Assembly: GCF_014268445.2 (NCBI RefSeq) | Contig: NZ_CP077089.1 | Location: 3,961,501-4,025,500 of the forward strand | Length of the DNA stretch: 64,000 nt | Direction: 5' to 3' | DNA from: Pseudomonas tensinigenes | GTDB taxonomy: Bacteria; Pseudomonadota; Gammaproteobacteria; Pseudomonadales; Pseudomonadaceae | Part shown: one piece after another, positions 43,850 to 53,043 of the stretch | Layout: the number at the start of each line of letters is the position of its first letter | How positions within the stretch are numbered: position 1 is the stretch's first letter | Position numbers and translations under genes: made by a program | Notes under the pieces: model-generated | Database searches by the model: none | The model's input: the letters and a program-made list of their open reading frames with translations, nothing else | Told to the model about the DNA's origin: nothing

Positions 43850-44707
43850 ATGTCCGCCTCACACCCGTCCGATTATGTTTATCGCCCGATGACCGCCGCC
43901 GATCTCTGCGCCGCCCATGCCTTGTCCGTGCAACTGAAATGGCCGCATCGACTGGACGACTGGGCGATGCTGCAACGGGTCAGTGCCGGTTTCGTCGTGC
44001 TTGATGGCGAACGCTTGATCGGTACGGCATTCGCCTGCCCGCAAGGTGATTTCGCCACCATCGGGCTGGTCATCGTCAGCGACGACTACCAAGGCAAAGG
44101 CATCGGACGCCAGTTGATGGAGCAAGCCCTCGATGCCTGCCAGGCGCGAACGCCCATGTTGAATGCGACCCTCGCCGGTGCGCCGCTGTATGCCAGTCAG
44201 GGTTTTGTCGAGTTTGGCAGGATCCAGCAACATCAGGGCCAGGCGCACGCACCGGCGCTGACCTCGCTGGCCGAGGGCGAAGCATGTCGTGCGCTGACGG
44301 CTGCGGATCAGCAACAACTGTTGACGCTGGCGAACGCTGCCAGCGGTCTGGATCGGCGCGCGGTGCTGGACGACCTGGCGCCGGTGGTGGAACAGTCCGT
44401 CGGCATTCAACGCGACGGCCAGTTGCGCGCCTTCGCGCTGATGCGCCCGTTCGGACGCGGCCGCTGCATAGGCCCGGTGGTTGCTGAAAACCTCGAACAA
44501 GCCGAGTACTTGATCGGCACATTGTTGAACCAAGTGCCGGACGCCTTTGTGCGCATCGACATTCCAGCCGATTGTGGCCTCGCCGAATGGCTGGAAACAG
44601 CCGGACTCAAGCAGATCGACACCGTTGCGCAAATGGCCCGGGGCACGCCTCCTGCGGCCGCCAATGGCGTGCGCCAGTTTGCTCTGGTTACCCAAGCCAT
44701 CGGTTGA
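43850..44707 (+). CDS. GNAT-family N-acetyltransferase
   Basis: 285 residues. An N-terminal GNAT fold carries the acetyl-CoA motif DYQGKGIGRQLM near residue 80 and LYASQGFVEFG; the second half (about 150-285) has a weaker second acetyltransferase-like region with AFALMRPFGRGRCIGP. ATG at 43850 follows CGGAGA. It is 47 bp before the cupin gene, so co-transcribed. The substrate is unknown. Confidence 0.85.
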   Translation: MSASHPSDYVYRPMTAADLCAAHALSVQLKWPHRLDDWAMLQRVSAGFVVLDGERLIGTAFACPQGDFATIGLVIVSDDYQGKGIGRQLMEQALDACQARTPMLNATLAGAPLYASQGFVEFGRIQQHQGQAHAPALTSLAEGEACRALTAADQQQLLTLANAASGLDRRAVLDDLAPVVEQSVGIQRDGQLRAFALMRPFGRGRCIGPVVAENLEQAEYLIGTLLNQVPDAFVRIDIPADCGLAEWLETAGLKQIDTVAQMARGTPPAAANGVRQFALVTQAIG

Positions 44708-44754
44708 TTGCGCTGTTGCAGTGCCTCAACGTTTTCTAATGGAGTGTTCTTCGT

Positions 44755-45462
44755 ATGTCGCAACCTACTGTTGTGCTGTTGGCTCGCGCCGACGGTGGCC
44801 GCATCGCTACGTCTTTCGAACAGATGGCGCTGAGCGCCAGAGATCCTTTTGCCGCTGGCCGACGCGTTGCTTGGCACGGTGCTGACGGCATCAGTGCAGG
44901 CATCGTTGAGGTTGGCGAGTCGATGGACATCGAGGATTTTGCGCACACCGAAACTATTGTCGTGCATGCCGGGCACGTGCGGCTGAAAGCCGGCGAACAG
45001 ACATTGGCATTGACTGTCGGCAGCAGCGCAGTGATCGGCCGTGGCACCTCGCTGCGAATAGAGGCTCAGGTCGGAACGCAATGGGCTTTCTGTGCGATGA
45101 CCACTGACACCCCGACACCCGGCCTCACCGGCCTCGATCCGTTGGCGATGCTATCGCCGTCGGCGGCACCGCAAGAGCAGATTCTGATTGGCGCGACACC
45201 ACAATGCCGTTCGCGCAATGCCTTCGAAGATCCGGTAACCGATCTGCGTGTCGGTGTGTGGGATTCGACGCCCTATGAACGCCACGGCCGAGCACACACA
45301 CTCAATGAGTTGATGCACCTGATCGAAGGCAGCGTCGCATTACTCGCGCCGGACGGATCGAGCGTTACAGTCGATACCGGCGACAGCGTGTTCGTACCGC
45401 GCGGTGCGTCCTGCGCGTGGAAGAGTACGCGCTATGTGCGCAAGGTTTACGCGGTTCGATAG
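44755..45462 (+). CDS. cupin-domain protein (two cupin folds)
   Basis: 235 residues. The first half is a beta-barrel with VGESMDIEDFAHTETIVVHAG, the second half is a cupin_3-like unit with HTLNELMHLIEGSVALL, DTGDSVFVPRG and CAWKS. Metal ligands in the second cupin look partial (His of HTLNELMH, Glu). Such proteins bind small molecules or act in ureidoglycolate or ethanolamine metabolism; function here is unclear. GGAG precedes the ATG. A terminator follows. Confidence 0.8.
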   Translation: MSQPTVVLLARADGGRIATSFEQMALSARDPFAAGRRVAWHGADGISAGIVEVGESMDIEDFAHTETIVVHAGHVRLKAGEQTLALTVGSSAVIGRGTSLRIEAQVGTQWAFCAMTTDTPTPGLTGLDPLAMLSPSAAPQEQILIGATPQCRSRNAFEDPVTDLRVGVWDSTPYERHGRAHTLNELMHLIEGSVALLAPDGSSVTVDTGDSVFVPRGASCAWKSTRYVRKVYAVR

Positions 45463-45500
45463 TCGCCTGTTTTTTTCAGAGCCATGAGGATCCACCATGA

Positions 45501-45541
45501 CTGTGGCGAGGGAGCAAGCGCCCTCGCCACAGGTTTTTTTT
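45501..45541 (+). terminator. intrinsic terminator after cupin gene
   Basis: CTGTGGCGAGGG (45501-45512) and CCCTCGCCACAG (45521-45532) form a perfect 12-bp stem, followed by eight T (45534-45541). The stem resembles a Pseudomonas REP sequence that has taken on a terminator role. Confidence 0.9.
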
Positions 45542-45584
45542 GCTCGTGCTATCGCTTGGTTGCGTCGGCTTGGAATTCAGAGAT

Positions 45585-46595
45585 TCACCTACCCGCTTGA
45601 TCAACCCGCGCCGTGCTGTCGCGCTTGGTCAACGCGAACGGCAACACCACATGCCGTTGCGGCAACGGCTGTTTCTCGATCAGCGCAATCAGCATTTCCA
45701 CGGCTTTCTCGCCAAACATTTCGGCGGGTTGAGCAATGGTCGTCAGCGGTGGATCGCAGTACGCGGCCATTGGAATATCATCGAACCCGGCGAGAGAAAT
45801 ATCCTCCGGCACGCGCAGCCCCTGCTCTTTGATCCACTTGAGCGCGCCGATGGCCATTTCGTCATTTTCACAAAACAGCGCGCTCGGTCGGTGGTCGAGC
45901 GCGAGCAGTTTGCCGGCACCTGAATAGCCCGCGTCGAGCGTGAAATCGCCGTGACAGATAAGCGTGTGATCGAGCGCGAGACCGGCATCGCGCAGGGCCG
46001 CCTCATAACCCGCCAGACGATCACGCGTGAGCGGGCTGCCTTTCGGTCCTTTGATCAGTCCGATGCGCTGATGCCCCATCGCGATCAGGTACTCGGTCAT
46101 GGCTTTGGCCGCCGCAACGTTATCCAGACTGATCGTTGGATGCCGTCCGTGCCGGATGACTTCGCAGGCATTGACGATCGGGGCCAGTGCTGGCTCGGCG
46201 GCAGATTCTTCGAAGGGATCATAGGCGCGCAACTGAATGACGCCATCGGCTTGATGGGCGTGCACCAGATCAGCGAACTGGCGCTCAAGTGATGCCTGGC
46301 CCCGGGTGTCGCACAACAGCAACCGGTAACCGGCGGCCTGCGCGGCTTTTTGTGCGCCGCTGATCACTCTGGCGAAAAAGGTGTTGGCAATGGTCGGGAC
46401 CAGAATCACCAGGTTTCCCGTTCTACGCGAGCGAAACTGCACCGCCATCAAATTCGGTCGATAGCCGGTTTGCTGGACGGCGGCCATGACCCGCTCGCGG
46501 GTATCGGGCAGCACCCGCTCGGGGGACTTCAATGTTCTCGACACCGTTGCCACCGAGACACCCGCCAGCCGTGCCACTTCGCGGATATTGGACAA
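45585..46595 (-). CDS. LacI-family transcriptional repressor
   Basis: 336 residues. N-terminal HTH NIREVARLAGVSVATVSRTL and a hinge, then a periplasmic-binding-like sugar domain (VPTIANTFFARVISGAQ, GFDDIPMAAYCDPPLTTI). The start is TTG at 46595 with GAGGCAG upstream; it fits the family start exactly. It faces a sugar operon across an interval that holds an 18-bp perfect palindrome typical of LacI-family operators. Confidence 0.92.
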   Translation of the reverse strand: MSNIREVARLAGVSVATVSRTLKSPERVLPDTRERVMAAVQQTGYRPNLMAVQFRSRRTGNLVILVPTIANTFFARVISGAQKAAQAAGYRLLLCDTRGQASLERQFADLVHAHQADGVIQLRAYDPFEESAAEPALAPIVNACEVIRHGRHPTISLDNVAAAKAMTEYLIAMGHQRIGLIKGPKGSPLTRDRLAGYEAALRDAGLALDHTLICHGDFTLDAGYSGAGKLLALDHRPSALFCENDEMAIGALKWIKEQGLRVPEDISLAGFDDIPMAAYCDPPLTTIAQPAEMFGEKAVEMLIALIEKQPLPQRHVVLPFALTKRDSTARVDQAGR

Positions 46596-46681
46596 GACTG
46601 CCTCGCTCTTTCAATCAAATCGGCCGTCGAGCTTACCGCACAGCGTCACGCGCTGAAACGTTGGCATTCGTCAGACACGGT

Positions 46682-46710
46682 TTGACACCCGGTAATTTCA
46701 GGCCTAGATT
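46682..46710 (+). promoter_or_regulatory. sigma-70 promoter of the LacI-controlled sugar operon
   Basis: TTGACA (46682-46687), a perfect -35 box, is followed after 17 bases by TAGATT (46705-46710), a reasonable -10 box. Expected start of transcription is about 46717, at the edge of the palindromic operator. Confidence 0.7.
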
Positions 46711-46718
46711 TCGCCGAC

Positions 46719-46736
46719 GATGTAACCGGTTACATC
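46719..46736. promoter_or_regulatory. 18-bp perfect LacI-type operator
   Basis: GATGTAACCGGTTACATC is its own reverse complement with the central CG step of LacI-family sites (AACCGGTT core). It covers the predicted transcription start, so binding would block initiation. Confidence 0.85.
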
Positions 46737-46772
46737 ATCGATATTCCGCACCACTCCACTGAGAAAATTGCC

Positions 46773-47963
46773 ATGATTGCTGCAGGTCGAAAAATAAGAA
46801 TGGGCTTCGTCGGCGGTGGTGAAGGTGCCTTCATCGCCCAGGCACACCGGCAAGCCGCCGGTCTCGATGGACGCTTCGAACTGGTCTGCGGTGCGTTCAG
46901 CCGCGACGCCCACAACAATCAACGCAGTGGTGCGGCGCTTGGGCTGCCTGCGCAACGCTGCTATGACGCCTGGCAAGACATGCTGACCGCCGAACAAACA
47001 CTGCCGGCCGATCAGCGTATGGAACTGCTGGTGATCGTCACGCCCAATCACCTGCACGCCCCTATCGCCAGTGCAGCACTGAGTGCGGGTTTCCATGTGT
47101 TCAGTGAAAAGCCTGCTGCGCTCAATCTGGCGCAAGTGCAGGACCTGGCCCGCGTGGTCAACAACAGCCAGCGAATTTACGCCCTGGCGCACACCTACCT
47201 GGGGTATGCGATGGTCTGGCAGGCACGCGAGATGGTCGCCAGCGGTGAAATCGGGCGTCTGCGCAAAGTCCTCGTCGAATACCCGCAAGGCTGGCTCAGC
47301 AGCGATGTGGCTGGCGAAGGCAACAAACAGGCGGGCTGGCGCGACAATCCTGAACAATCCGGCATCGGTGGCTGCATCGGTGACATCGGCACGCACGCGT
47401 TTTCCCTCGCGGAGTTTGTCGCCGGTCAACCCATCCAGTTCATCAGCGCGATGCTCGGGTCACATTTGAGCAGTCGCCAACTGGATGACGACGCCTCGAT
47501 GCTGTTCAAAATGGCCGACGGCGCCAGCGGCGTATTGATCGCCAGCCAAGTGTGCGCCGGCGAAGAGAACCCGCTGAAGATTCGTCTGTATGGCGACAAG
47601 GGCGGGCTGGAATGGCGTCAGGAAGAGCCCGCCAGTCTGATCCATCGCCCCTTGAATGAGCCGATGCGCGTGCTGCGCTCGGGCCTTGGTCAACCTTGGC
47701 TGTGCGCAAACGCCACGCGGCGCATGCGCTTGCCCGCCGGGCACCCAGAAGGCTACCTCGAAGCTATGGCCAATCTCTACGGTGACCTCGCGCAGGCCAT
47801 TTTCAACGATGCGAGCGGTCCTGACGCACCGGGCGTTCCCGGCATAGCCACCGGGCTGCGCGGCATGGCCTTCATCGAGACCGCCATCGCCAATCATTGT
47901 GGCGAAGCCAAATGGACCGCAATACCTGACCTTGCCAATGGAGCAACCGCCAATGAACGTTGA
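46773..47963 (+). CDS. Gfo/Idh/MocA-family sugar dehydrogenase
   Basis: 396 residues. Rossmann motif MGFVGGGEGAFIAQAHRQAA, family motif SEKPAAL (Glu-Lys-Pro), GCIGDIGTHAFSLAEF with the catalytic His/Asp region. It oxidises or reduces a sugar or polyol with NAD(P). First gene of the LacI-controlled set; ATG at 46773 follows GAGAAA. Its end overlaps the isomerase gene by 11 bases. Confidence 0.9.
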   Translation: MIAAGRKIRMGFVGGGEGAFIAQAHRQAAGLDGRFELVCGAFSRDAHNNQRSGAALGLPAQRCYDAWQDMLTAEQTLPADQRMELLVIVTPNHLHAPIASAALSAGFHVFSEKPAALNLAQVQDLARVVNNSQRIYALAHTYLGYAMVWQAREMVASGEIGRLRKVLVEYPQGWLSSDVAGEGNKQAGWRDNPEQSGIGGCIGDIGTHAFSLAEFVAGQPIQFISAMLGSHLSSRQLDDDASMLFKMADGASGVLIASQVCAGEENPLKIRLYGDKGGLEWRQEEPASLIHRPLNEPMRVLRSGLGQPWLCANATRRMRLPAGHPEGYLEAMANLYGDLAQAIFNDASGPDAPGVPGIATGLRGMAFIETAIANHCGEAKWTAIPDLANGATANER

Positions 47964-49035
47964 TCATCAAGGCCCGAGCGGAATGCGCGGCCCCGGCATC
48001 TTTCTCGCCCAATTCATCGCCGACGAAGCACCTTTCGATACCTTGGCCAACATCGCGCAATGGGCCGCTTCTCAAGGCTACAAAGCCATTCAGTTGCCAA
48101 CCCTCGGCACGCGCTTCATCGACCTTGAACGCGCCGCCGACAGTCAGGATTACTGTGACGAACTCGTCGCCGAATGTGCCAAGGCCGGCGTAGTGATCAG
48201 CGAACTGTCGACGCACCTGCAAGGCCAACTGGTCGCGGTGCATCCGGCGTTCGACGCACTTTTCGACGACTTTGCCCCGGCAGCGCTGCGTGGCAATCCG
48301 CAAGCACGCACCGAATGGGCGATCAACCAGTTGAAACTGGCAGCACGCGCCAGTCAGCGCTTGGGGTTGACGGCCCACGCGACCTTTTCCGGCGCCCTGC
48401 TCTGGCCGTACGTCTACCCGTGGCCGCAACGTCCTGCCGGTCTGGTGGAACAGGGCTTTGCCGAATTGGCGAAACGCTGGTTGCCGATCCTCGAGTGCTT
48501 CGATGAGGCCGGCGTCGACCTCTGCTACGAGATCCACCCCGGCGAGGATCTGCACGATGGCGCCTCTTTCGAGCAATTCCTCGAAGCGGTGAATCATCAT
48601 CCACGCGCGGCAATTCTGTATGACCCGAGCCATCTGTTACTACAGCAAATGGACTACCTGGGCTTCATCGATCGCTACCACGCGCGCATCCGCATGTTCC
48701 ACGCCAAGGACGCGGAGTTTCACGCCAGCGCGCGATCCGGCGTCTACGGCGGCTATCAGGGTTGGGTTGATCGCCCGGGCCGGTTTCGTTCACTGGGCGA
48801 TGGCCAGATCGACTTCAAGGCGATCTTCAGCAAACTGACTCAATACGACTTCAACGGATGGGCCGTGCTGGAGTGGGAATGCTGCCTGAAAGACGCGGCA
48901 CAAGGCGCTGCCGAAGGGGCGGCCTTCATCGAACGACACATGATCACCCGAACCCGCAAGGCATTCGACGATTTCGCCAGTGTGAGCGCTGACGAGCAAT
49001 CCAACCGGCGTCTGCTGGGCCTTGGCGAACGCTGA
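47953..49035 (+). CDS. TIM-barrel sugar isomerase/epimerase (AP endonuclease 2 fold)
   Basis: 360 residues. Glu in CYEIHPGEDLHD, Asp/His in ILYDPSHLLLQQMDYL, HAKDAEFH and Glu in AVLEWECCL are the usual metal-binding residues of xylose-isomerase-like barrels. Start ATG 47953 has GGAG 8 bases upstream. Overlap with the dehydrogenase gene shows coupling. It would interconvert the keto sugar made by, or feeding, that dehydrogenase. Confidence 0.9.
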   Translation: MNVDHQGPSGMRGPGIFLAQFIADEAPFDTLANIAQWAASQGYKAIQLPTLGTRFIDLERAADSQDYCDELVAECAKAGVVISELSTHLQGQLVAVHPAFDALFDDFAPAALRGNPQARTEWAINQLKLAARASQRLGLTAHATFSGALLWPYVYPWPQRPAGLVEQGFAELAKRWLPILECFDEAGVDLCYEIHPGEDLHDGASFEQFLEAVNHHPRAAILYDPSHLLLQQMDYLGFIDRYHARIRMFHAKDAEFHASARSGVYGGYQGWVDRPGRFRSLGDGQIDFKAIFSKLTQYDFNGWAVLEWECCLKDAAQGAAEGAAFIERHMITRTRKAFDDFASVSADEQSNRRLLGLGER

Positions 49036-49077
49036 TTACCACGCTGTTACCGACATAAAAATAATACGGTGATTGAA

Positions 49078-50316
49078 ATGAACGTAATGAATGCGCGACT
49101 CAGCGTCATGATGTTTTTGCAGTTTTTTATCTGGGGCGGCTGGTTCGTCACCCTCGGCACTTTCCTCACCACGACACTGGCAGCAAGCGGCGGCCAGGTG
49201 GGTATGGCTTTTTCCACGCAGTCGTGGGGCGCGATCATTGCGCCGTTTTTCGTTGGTCTGATTGCTGATCGTTTTTTCAATGCCGAACGCATCTTGGCGG
49301 TGTTGCACCTGCTGGGTGCGGTGCTGCTTTTTCAGCTTTATCGGGCACCTGATTTCAGCGCGTTTTATCCCTATGTGCTGGCCTACATGCTGGTCTACAT
49401 GCCAACCCTGGCCCTGGTCAACGCGGTAGCCTTCCGACAGATCAAAGACCCGGCCCGGGAGTTTTCCCGCATCCGCGTGTGGGGCACCGTTGGCTGGATC
49501 GTCGCCGGCATCGTGATCAGCTTCGGCTTTGCCTGGGACGCTCAACAGGCGATTGCTGCGGGCGGTTTACGCAACACGTTCCTGATGTCTGCCGTGGCCT
49601 CGCTGGTGTTGGGGCTCTACAGCTTCAGCCTGCCGAAAACCGCACCGTTGAAATCCACCGCCGATGCGCCTGGCATCAAACAGATGCTGGGGGCCGACGC
49701 GTTGGGCCTGCTCAAGGATCGCAGCTATCTGGTGTTCTTTCTTGCATCCATCCTGATCTGCATTCCTCTGGCGTTCTATTACCAGAATGCCAATCCGTTC
49801 CTGGCCGAAATCGGTGTCACCAACCCCACCGCGAAGATGGCCCTCGGTCAGGTCTCCGAAGTGCTGTTCATGCTTCTGCTACCCCTGTTCATCCAGCGTT
49901 TCGGCATCAAGATTGCCTTACTGGTCGGCATGCTGGCCTGGGCCTTGCGCTATGTGTTGTTCGCCTACGGCAACAATGGTGACCAAGCGTTCATGCTGCT
50001 GATCGGTATTGCGCTGCATGGCGTGTGTTATGACTTTTTCTTCGTCTGTGGGCAGATCTACACCGATGCCAAAGCGCCCGAGCGCTTCCGCAGCTCGGCT
50101 CAGGGCCTGATCACCTTGGCCACTTACGGTGTGGGCATGCTGATCGGATTCTGGGTGGCGGGTCAGATCACTGACCACTTCACCGCGCAAAATGGCCACG
50201 ACTGGAGAAGTATATGGCTGTTCCCGGCAGGATTTTCGGTGGGGGTTCTGCTGTGTTTCGCACTGGCGTTCAAAGGCCGAGGCGGCGAAAAGGAGGCAAT
50301 GCCGTCGACCGTCTAG
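49078..50316 (+). CDS. MFS symporter, nucleoside:H+ symporter (NupG) family
   Basis: 412 residues with about 12 membrane spans. MFLQFFIWGGWFVTLGTFL and FRQIKDPAREFSRIRVWGTVGWI are signatures of the NupG/XapB family. In this operon a sugar, sugar derivative or nucleoside is the likely cargo. ATG at 49078 is taken (GGTGA upstream); a GTG at 49069 and an ATG at 49087 are alternatives. A shared terminator follows. Confidence 0.88.
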   Translation: MNVMNARLSVMMFLQFFIWGGWFVTLGTFLTTTLAASGGQVGMAFSTQSWGAIIAPFFVGLIADRFFNAERILAVLHLLGAVLLFQLYRAPDFSAFYPYVLAYMLVYMPTLALVNAVAFRQIKDPAREFSRIRVWGTVGWIVAGIVISFGFAWDAQQAIAAGGLRNTFLMSAVASLVLGLYSFSLPKTAPLKSTADAPGIKQMLGADALGLLKDRSYLVFFLASILICIPLAFYYQNANPFLAEIGVTNPTAKMALGQVSEVLFMLLLPLFIQRFGIKIALLVGMLAWALRYVLFAYGNNGDQAFMLLIGIALHGVCYDFFFVCGQIYTDAKAPERFRSSAQGLITLATYGVGMLIGFWVAGQITDHFTAQNGHDWRSIWLFPAGFSVGVLLCFALAFKGRGGEKEAMPSTV

Positions 50317-50337
50317 AAACGCCGGCAGAAAAACAGA

Positions 50338-50365
50338 AAAAGCCTGCTTTTCAGGGCAGGCTTTT
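50338..50365. terminator. bidirectional terminator
   Basis: AAAAGCCTGC (50338-50347) and GCAGGCTTTT (50356-50365) form a stem flanked by A and T runs, so it can stop both the rightward sugar operon and the leftward isochorismatase gene. Confidence 0.88.
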
Positions 50366-50383
50366 CGTCTACATCGCGCAGGC

Positions 50384-51016
50384 TTACTTCTGCTGAGCGG
50401 TCAGCGCCGAGTAGCTGTTCATCAGATTGCGGTAGTTGGGGATTCGCTGCGACAGCAAGTTACCCAGCCCTTCAATGTCGTTGCGCCAGTCGCGGTGCAG
50501 CTCACACGCCACCGAGAACCAGTTCATCATCTGCGCACCAGCCTGAGTCATGCGGCTCCACGCGGCTTGTTGCACGGTGGTGTTGAAGGTGCCGGAAGCG
50601 TCGGTGACCACAAACACATCAAACCCTTCCGCCAGCGCCGACAAGGTCGGGAACGCTACGCAGACATCCGTCACCACGCCGGCAATGATGATTTGCTTGC
50701 GACCGGTGGCCTTGATCGCTTTGACGAAGTCTTCGTTGTCCCAGGCGTTGATCTGGCCTGGACGAGCGATGTACGGCGCGTCCGGGAACATCTCTTTCAA
50801 CTCTGGCACCAGCGGGCCATTCGGGCCTTGTTCGAAACTGGTGGTGAGGATGGTCGGCAGTTCGAAGAACTTGGCCAGATCCGCCAGGGCCAGCACGTTG
50901 TTCTTGAACTCGTTCGGCGAGAAGTCCTGGACCAGGGAAATCAGGCCGGTCTGGTGATCAACCAGCAGCACGATGGCGTCGTCTTTGTTCAAGCGGTTGT
51001 AGGTTGGAGTGGTCAT
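50384..51016 (-). CDS. isochorismatase-family hydrolase (YcaC type)
   Basis: 210 residues. Catalytic Asp in VLLVDHQTG and Cys in AGVVTDVCVAFPTL; the ending FSVACELHRDW..DIEGLGNL matches YcaC-like octameric hydrolases whose substrate is unknown. ATG at 51016 has AAGGGA upstream. It is on the same strand as the TetR gene, 128 bp downstream of its stop. Confidence 0.9.
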   Translation of the reverse strand: MTTPTYNRLNKDDAIVLLVDHQTGLISLVQDFSPNEFKNNVLALADLAKFFELPTILTTSFEQGPNGPLVPELKEMFPDAPYIARPGQINAWDNEDFVKAIKATGRKQIIIAGVVTDVCVAFPTLSALAEGFDVFVVTDASGTFNTTVQQAAWSRMTQAGAQMMNWFSVACELHRDWRNDIEGLGNLLSQRIPNYRNLMNSYSALTAQQK

Positions 51017-51144
51017 GGTGTGCGTCCCTTTTGAGTTTTTGAAGTTGTTGTTGCGTTCAAGTTGGGTACAGATTACTGACGCACAGGGACGGGATAAATC
51101 GGCTGAAAAGCGTTTCACCGTCAACTCAAAAAGGACAATGCCGA

Positions 51145-51741
51145 TCAACCAGCCACTTCTGCACTGTCGGCAGACATCAGCAACGACGCGGTCATCTCAG
51201 CGTGGCATACCGCAAGTATTTCATCGGCCAGCGCTGAATCAGCCGGACAGGCACGCGACAAAATAATCGCGCCAACCGCACGCGCCAGCATGTCGATCAT
51301 TTTCACTCGCCCCTCACCAGATGCCGCGTCTGGCCCTGTCGGGTACTTGTCGCCAAGCGTCTGCAGCGTGCGCTCGATGCCGTCGGCAAACGCCGTTTTC
51401 ACTTCGTCAGACTGACGCGCTGCGTCGCCGCACAAAGCGGCCATGGTGCAACCGCTGCCCCGCCCGTCCCGATGTTCTTTCGACACATAAGCGTCGATGA
51501 AGCCTTGAACATCGACCATTTCGGCACCGACCAACGAGCGCGCAAGGCTGTTGGCCGAGGCTTCGGACATCAGGTCGGCCTTCGAGCCAAAGTGTTTGTA
51601 GAAACCGCCGTGGGTGAATCCGGCCGCCGCCATGAGATCCGCGACGCCGACACCGTCAAAACCTCGCTCACGAAACAGCACCGAAGCGGTCTCGACGATG
51701 TGCTCGCGGTTTGCCTGGGCCTGGGCTTTGGTGACTCTCAC
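51145..51741 (-). CDS. TetR/AcrR-family regulator
   Basis: 198 residues. HTH: REHIVETASVLFRERGFDGVGVADLMAAAGFTHGGFYKHFGSK. The GTG at 51741 is chosen because GGAGG is 8 bases upstream; longer frames cross the divergent promoter. It probably represses the divergent Old Yellow Enzyme set, as NemR does for nemA, and itself. Confidence 0.88.
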   Translation of the reverse strand: MRVTKAQAQANREHIVETASVLFRERGFDGVGVADLMAAAGFTHGGFYKHFGSKADLMSEASANSLARSLVGAEMVDVQGFIDAYVSKEHRDGRGSGCTMAALCGDAARQSDEVKTAFADGIERTLQTLGDKYPTGPDAASGEGRVKMIDMLARAVGAIILSRACPADSALADEILAVCHAEMTASLLMSADSAEVAG

Positions 51742-51882
51742 GTGCAATACCTCCGCTGAAAAATCATGCGCCGATGATACATAGATGTCGGCCATAATCA
51801 AAACCGTTGACAGTTTAGATTTCGATCATCATCCTAATTACAGACATTATCGCTGCTCATCCACAGGCACGGATCCAACCCC

Positions 51883-52983
51883 ATGACCGATCAAAATCTG
51901 TTCACGCCGTACACGCTTGGCTCCCTGACGCTGGCGAATCGAATCGTTCTCGCGCCGCTGACCCGTAATCGGGCGGGCCAAGGCCTGGTGCCCAGTGAGT
52001 TCGCGGCCACCTATTACAGCCAGCGCGCCTCCGCTGGCCTGCTGATTTCTGAAGCGACGCAGATCTCCCGACAAGGCCAGGGCTATCAGGACACCCCGGG
52101 GATTTACACGCAGGCGCAGATCGATGGCTGGCGCAAGGTGACCGCTGCGGTGCACGAAAAAGGCGCGAAGATCTTTCTGCAACTGTGGCATGTCGGTCGT
52201 GTTTCGCACGTTGATCTGCAGGAAAACGCTGCTGCGCCGGTTGCCCCTTCCGCGATACGCCCAGCGACAAAAGTGTTCGTCAACAACCGCTTTGAAGACG
52301 TTTCCGCGCCGCGAGCACTGGACATCAGCGAACTCCCGGGGATCGTCAACGATTTCCGTCAGGCAGCGGTCAACGCGATCGCCGCAGGATTTGATGGTGT
52401 GGAGATCCACGGTGCCAACGGCTATTTGCTCGATCAATTCATCAAGGATGGCGCCAACGTGCGCACCGATGCCTACGGCGGCTCGATTGAAAATCGTGCG
52501 CGCTTGTTGCTGGAAGTGACGGCCGCGGTCGTCGCCGAGATTGGCGCAGATCGCACCGGCATTCGCCTCTCGCCGGTGTCGCCGGCCAACGGGGTGTCGA
52601 GCAGCGACCCGCAAGGGCAATTCGACTACATCGTCGAGCAACTCGATGCGCTGGGCATCGTTTATCTGCACGTGGTCGAAGGCGCAACCGGTGGGCCGCG
52701 CGATGTCGCGCCGTTCGATTTCGGCGCTCTGCGCCAGCGTTTCAAAAACACCTACATCGCCAACAACGGCTACGACCTCGAGCTGGCGAACGCGCGGATT
52801 GCCGAGGACCACACCGATCTGATCGCCTTCGGTCGCCCGTTCATTGGCAATCCCGATCTGGTCGAGCGCCTGGCGGCCGGTGCGCCGTTGGCCGGATTCA
52901 ACCCCGCCACCCTGTATGGCGGCGGCGCGGAAGGCTACATCGACTACCCGACCCTGGCTGAATGGAGCGCTGCGGCTCAGTAA
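51883..52983 (+). CDS. nemA: Old Yellow Enzyme family, NADPH:flavin oxidoreductase
   Basis: 366 residues. LFTPYTLGSLTLANRIVLAPLTRNR, LQLWHVGRVSH, and EIHGANGYLLDQFIKDGANVRTDAYGGSIENR (positions 165-195 or so, with the His/Asn pair HGAN) are OYE signatures. It binds FMN and reduces activated alkenes, quinones or nitro compounds, such as N-ethylmaleimide. Ribosome site is weak. First gene of a four-gene set. Confidence 0.88.
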   Translation: MTDQNLFTPYTLGSLTLANRIVLAPLTRNRAGQGLVPSEFAATYYSQRASAGLLISEATQISRQGQGYQDTPGIYTQAQIDGWRKVTAAVHEKGAKIFLQLWHVGRVSHVDLQENAAAPVAPSAIRPATKVFVNNRFEDVSAPRALDISELPGIVNDFRQAAVNAIAAGFDGVEIHGANGYLLDQFIKDGANVRTDAYGGSIENRARLLLEVTAAVVAEIGADRTGIRLSPVSPANGVSSSDPQGQFDYIVEQLDALGIVYLHVVEGATGGPRDVAPFDFGALRQRFKNTYIANNGYDLELANARIAEDHTDLIAFGRPFIGNPDLVERLAAGAPLAGFNPATLYGGGAEGYIDYPTLAEWSAAAQ

Positions 52984-53043
52984 GCCGAGCCCCGGCGCAT
53001 TTACTGCCTCTCCTTAATCGTTTTTTTGAAAAGAGATGACCCT

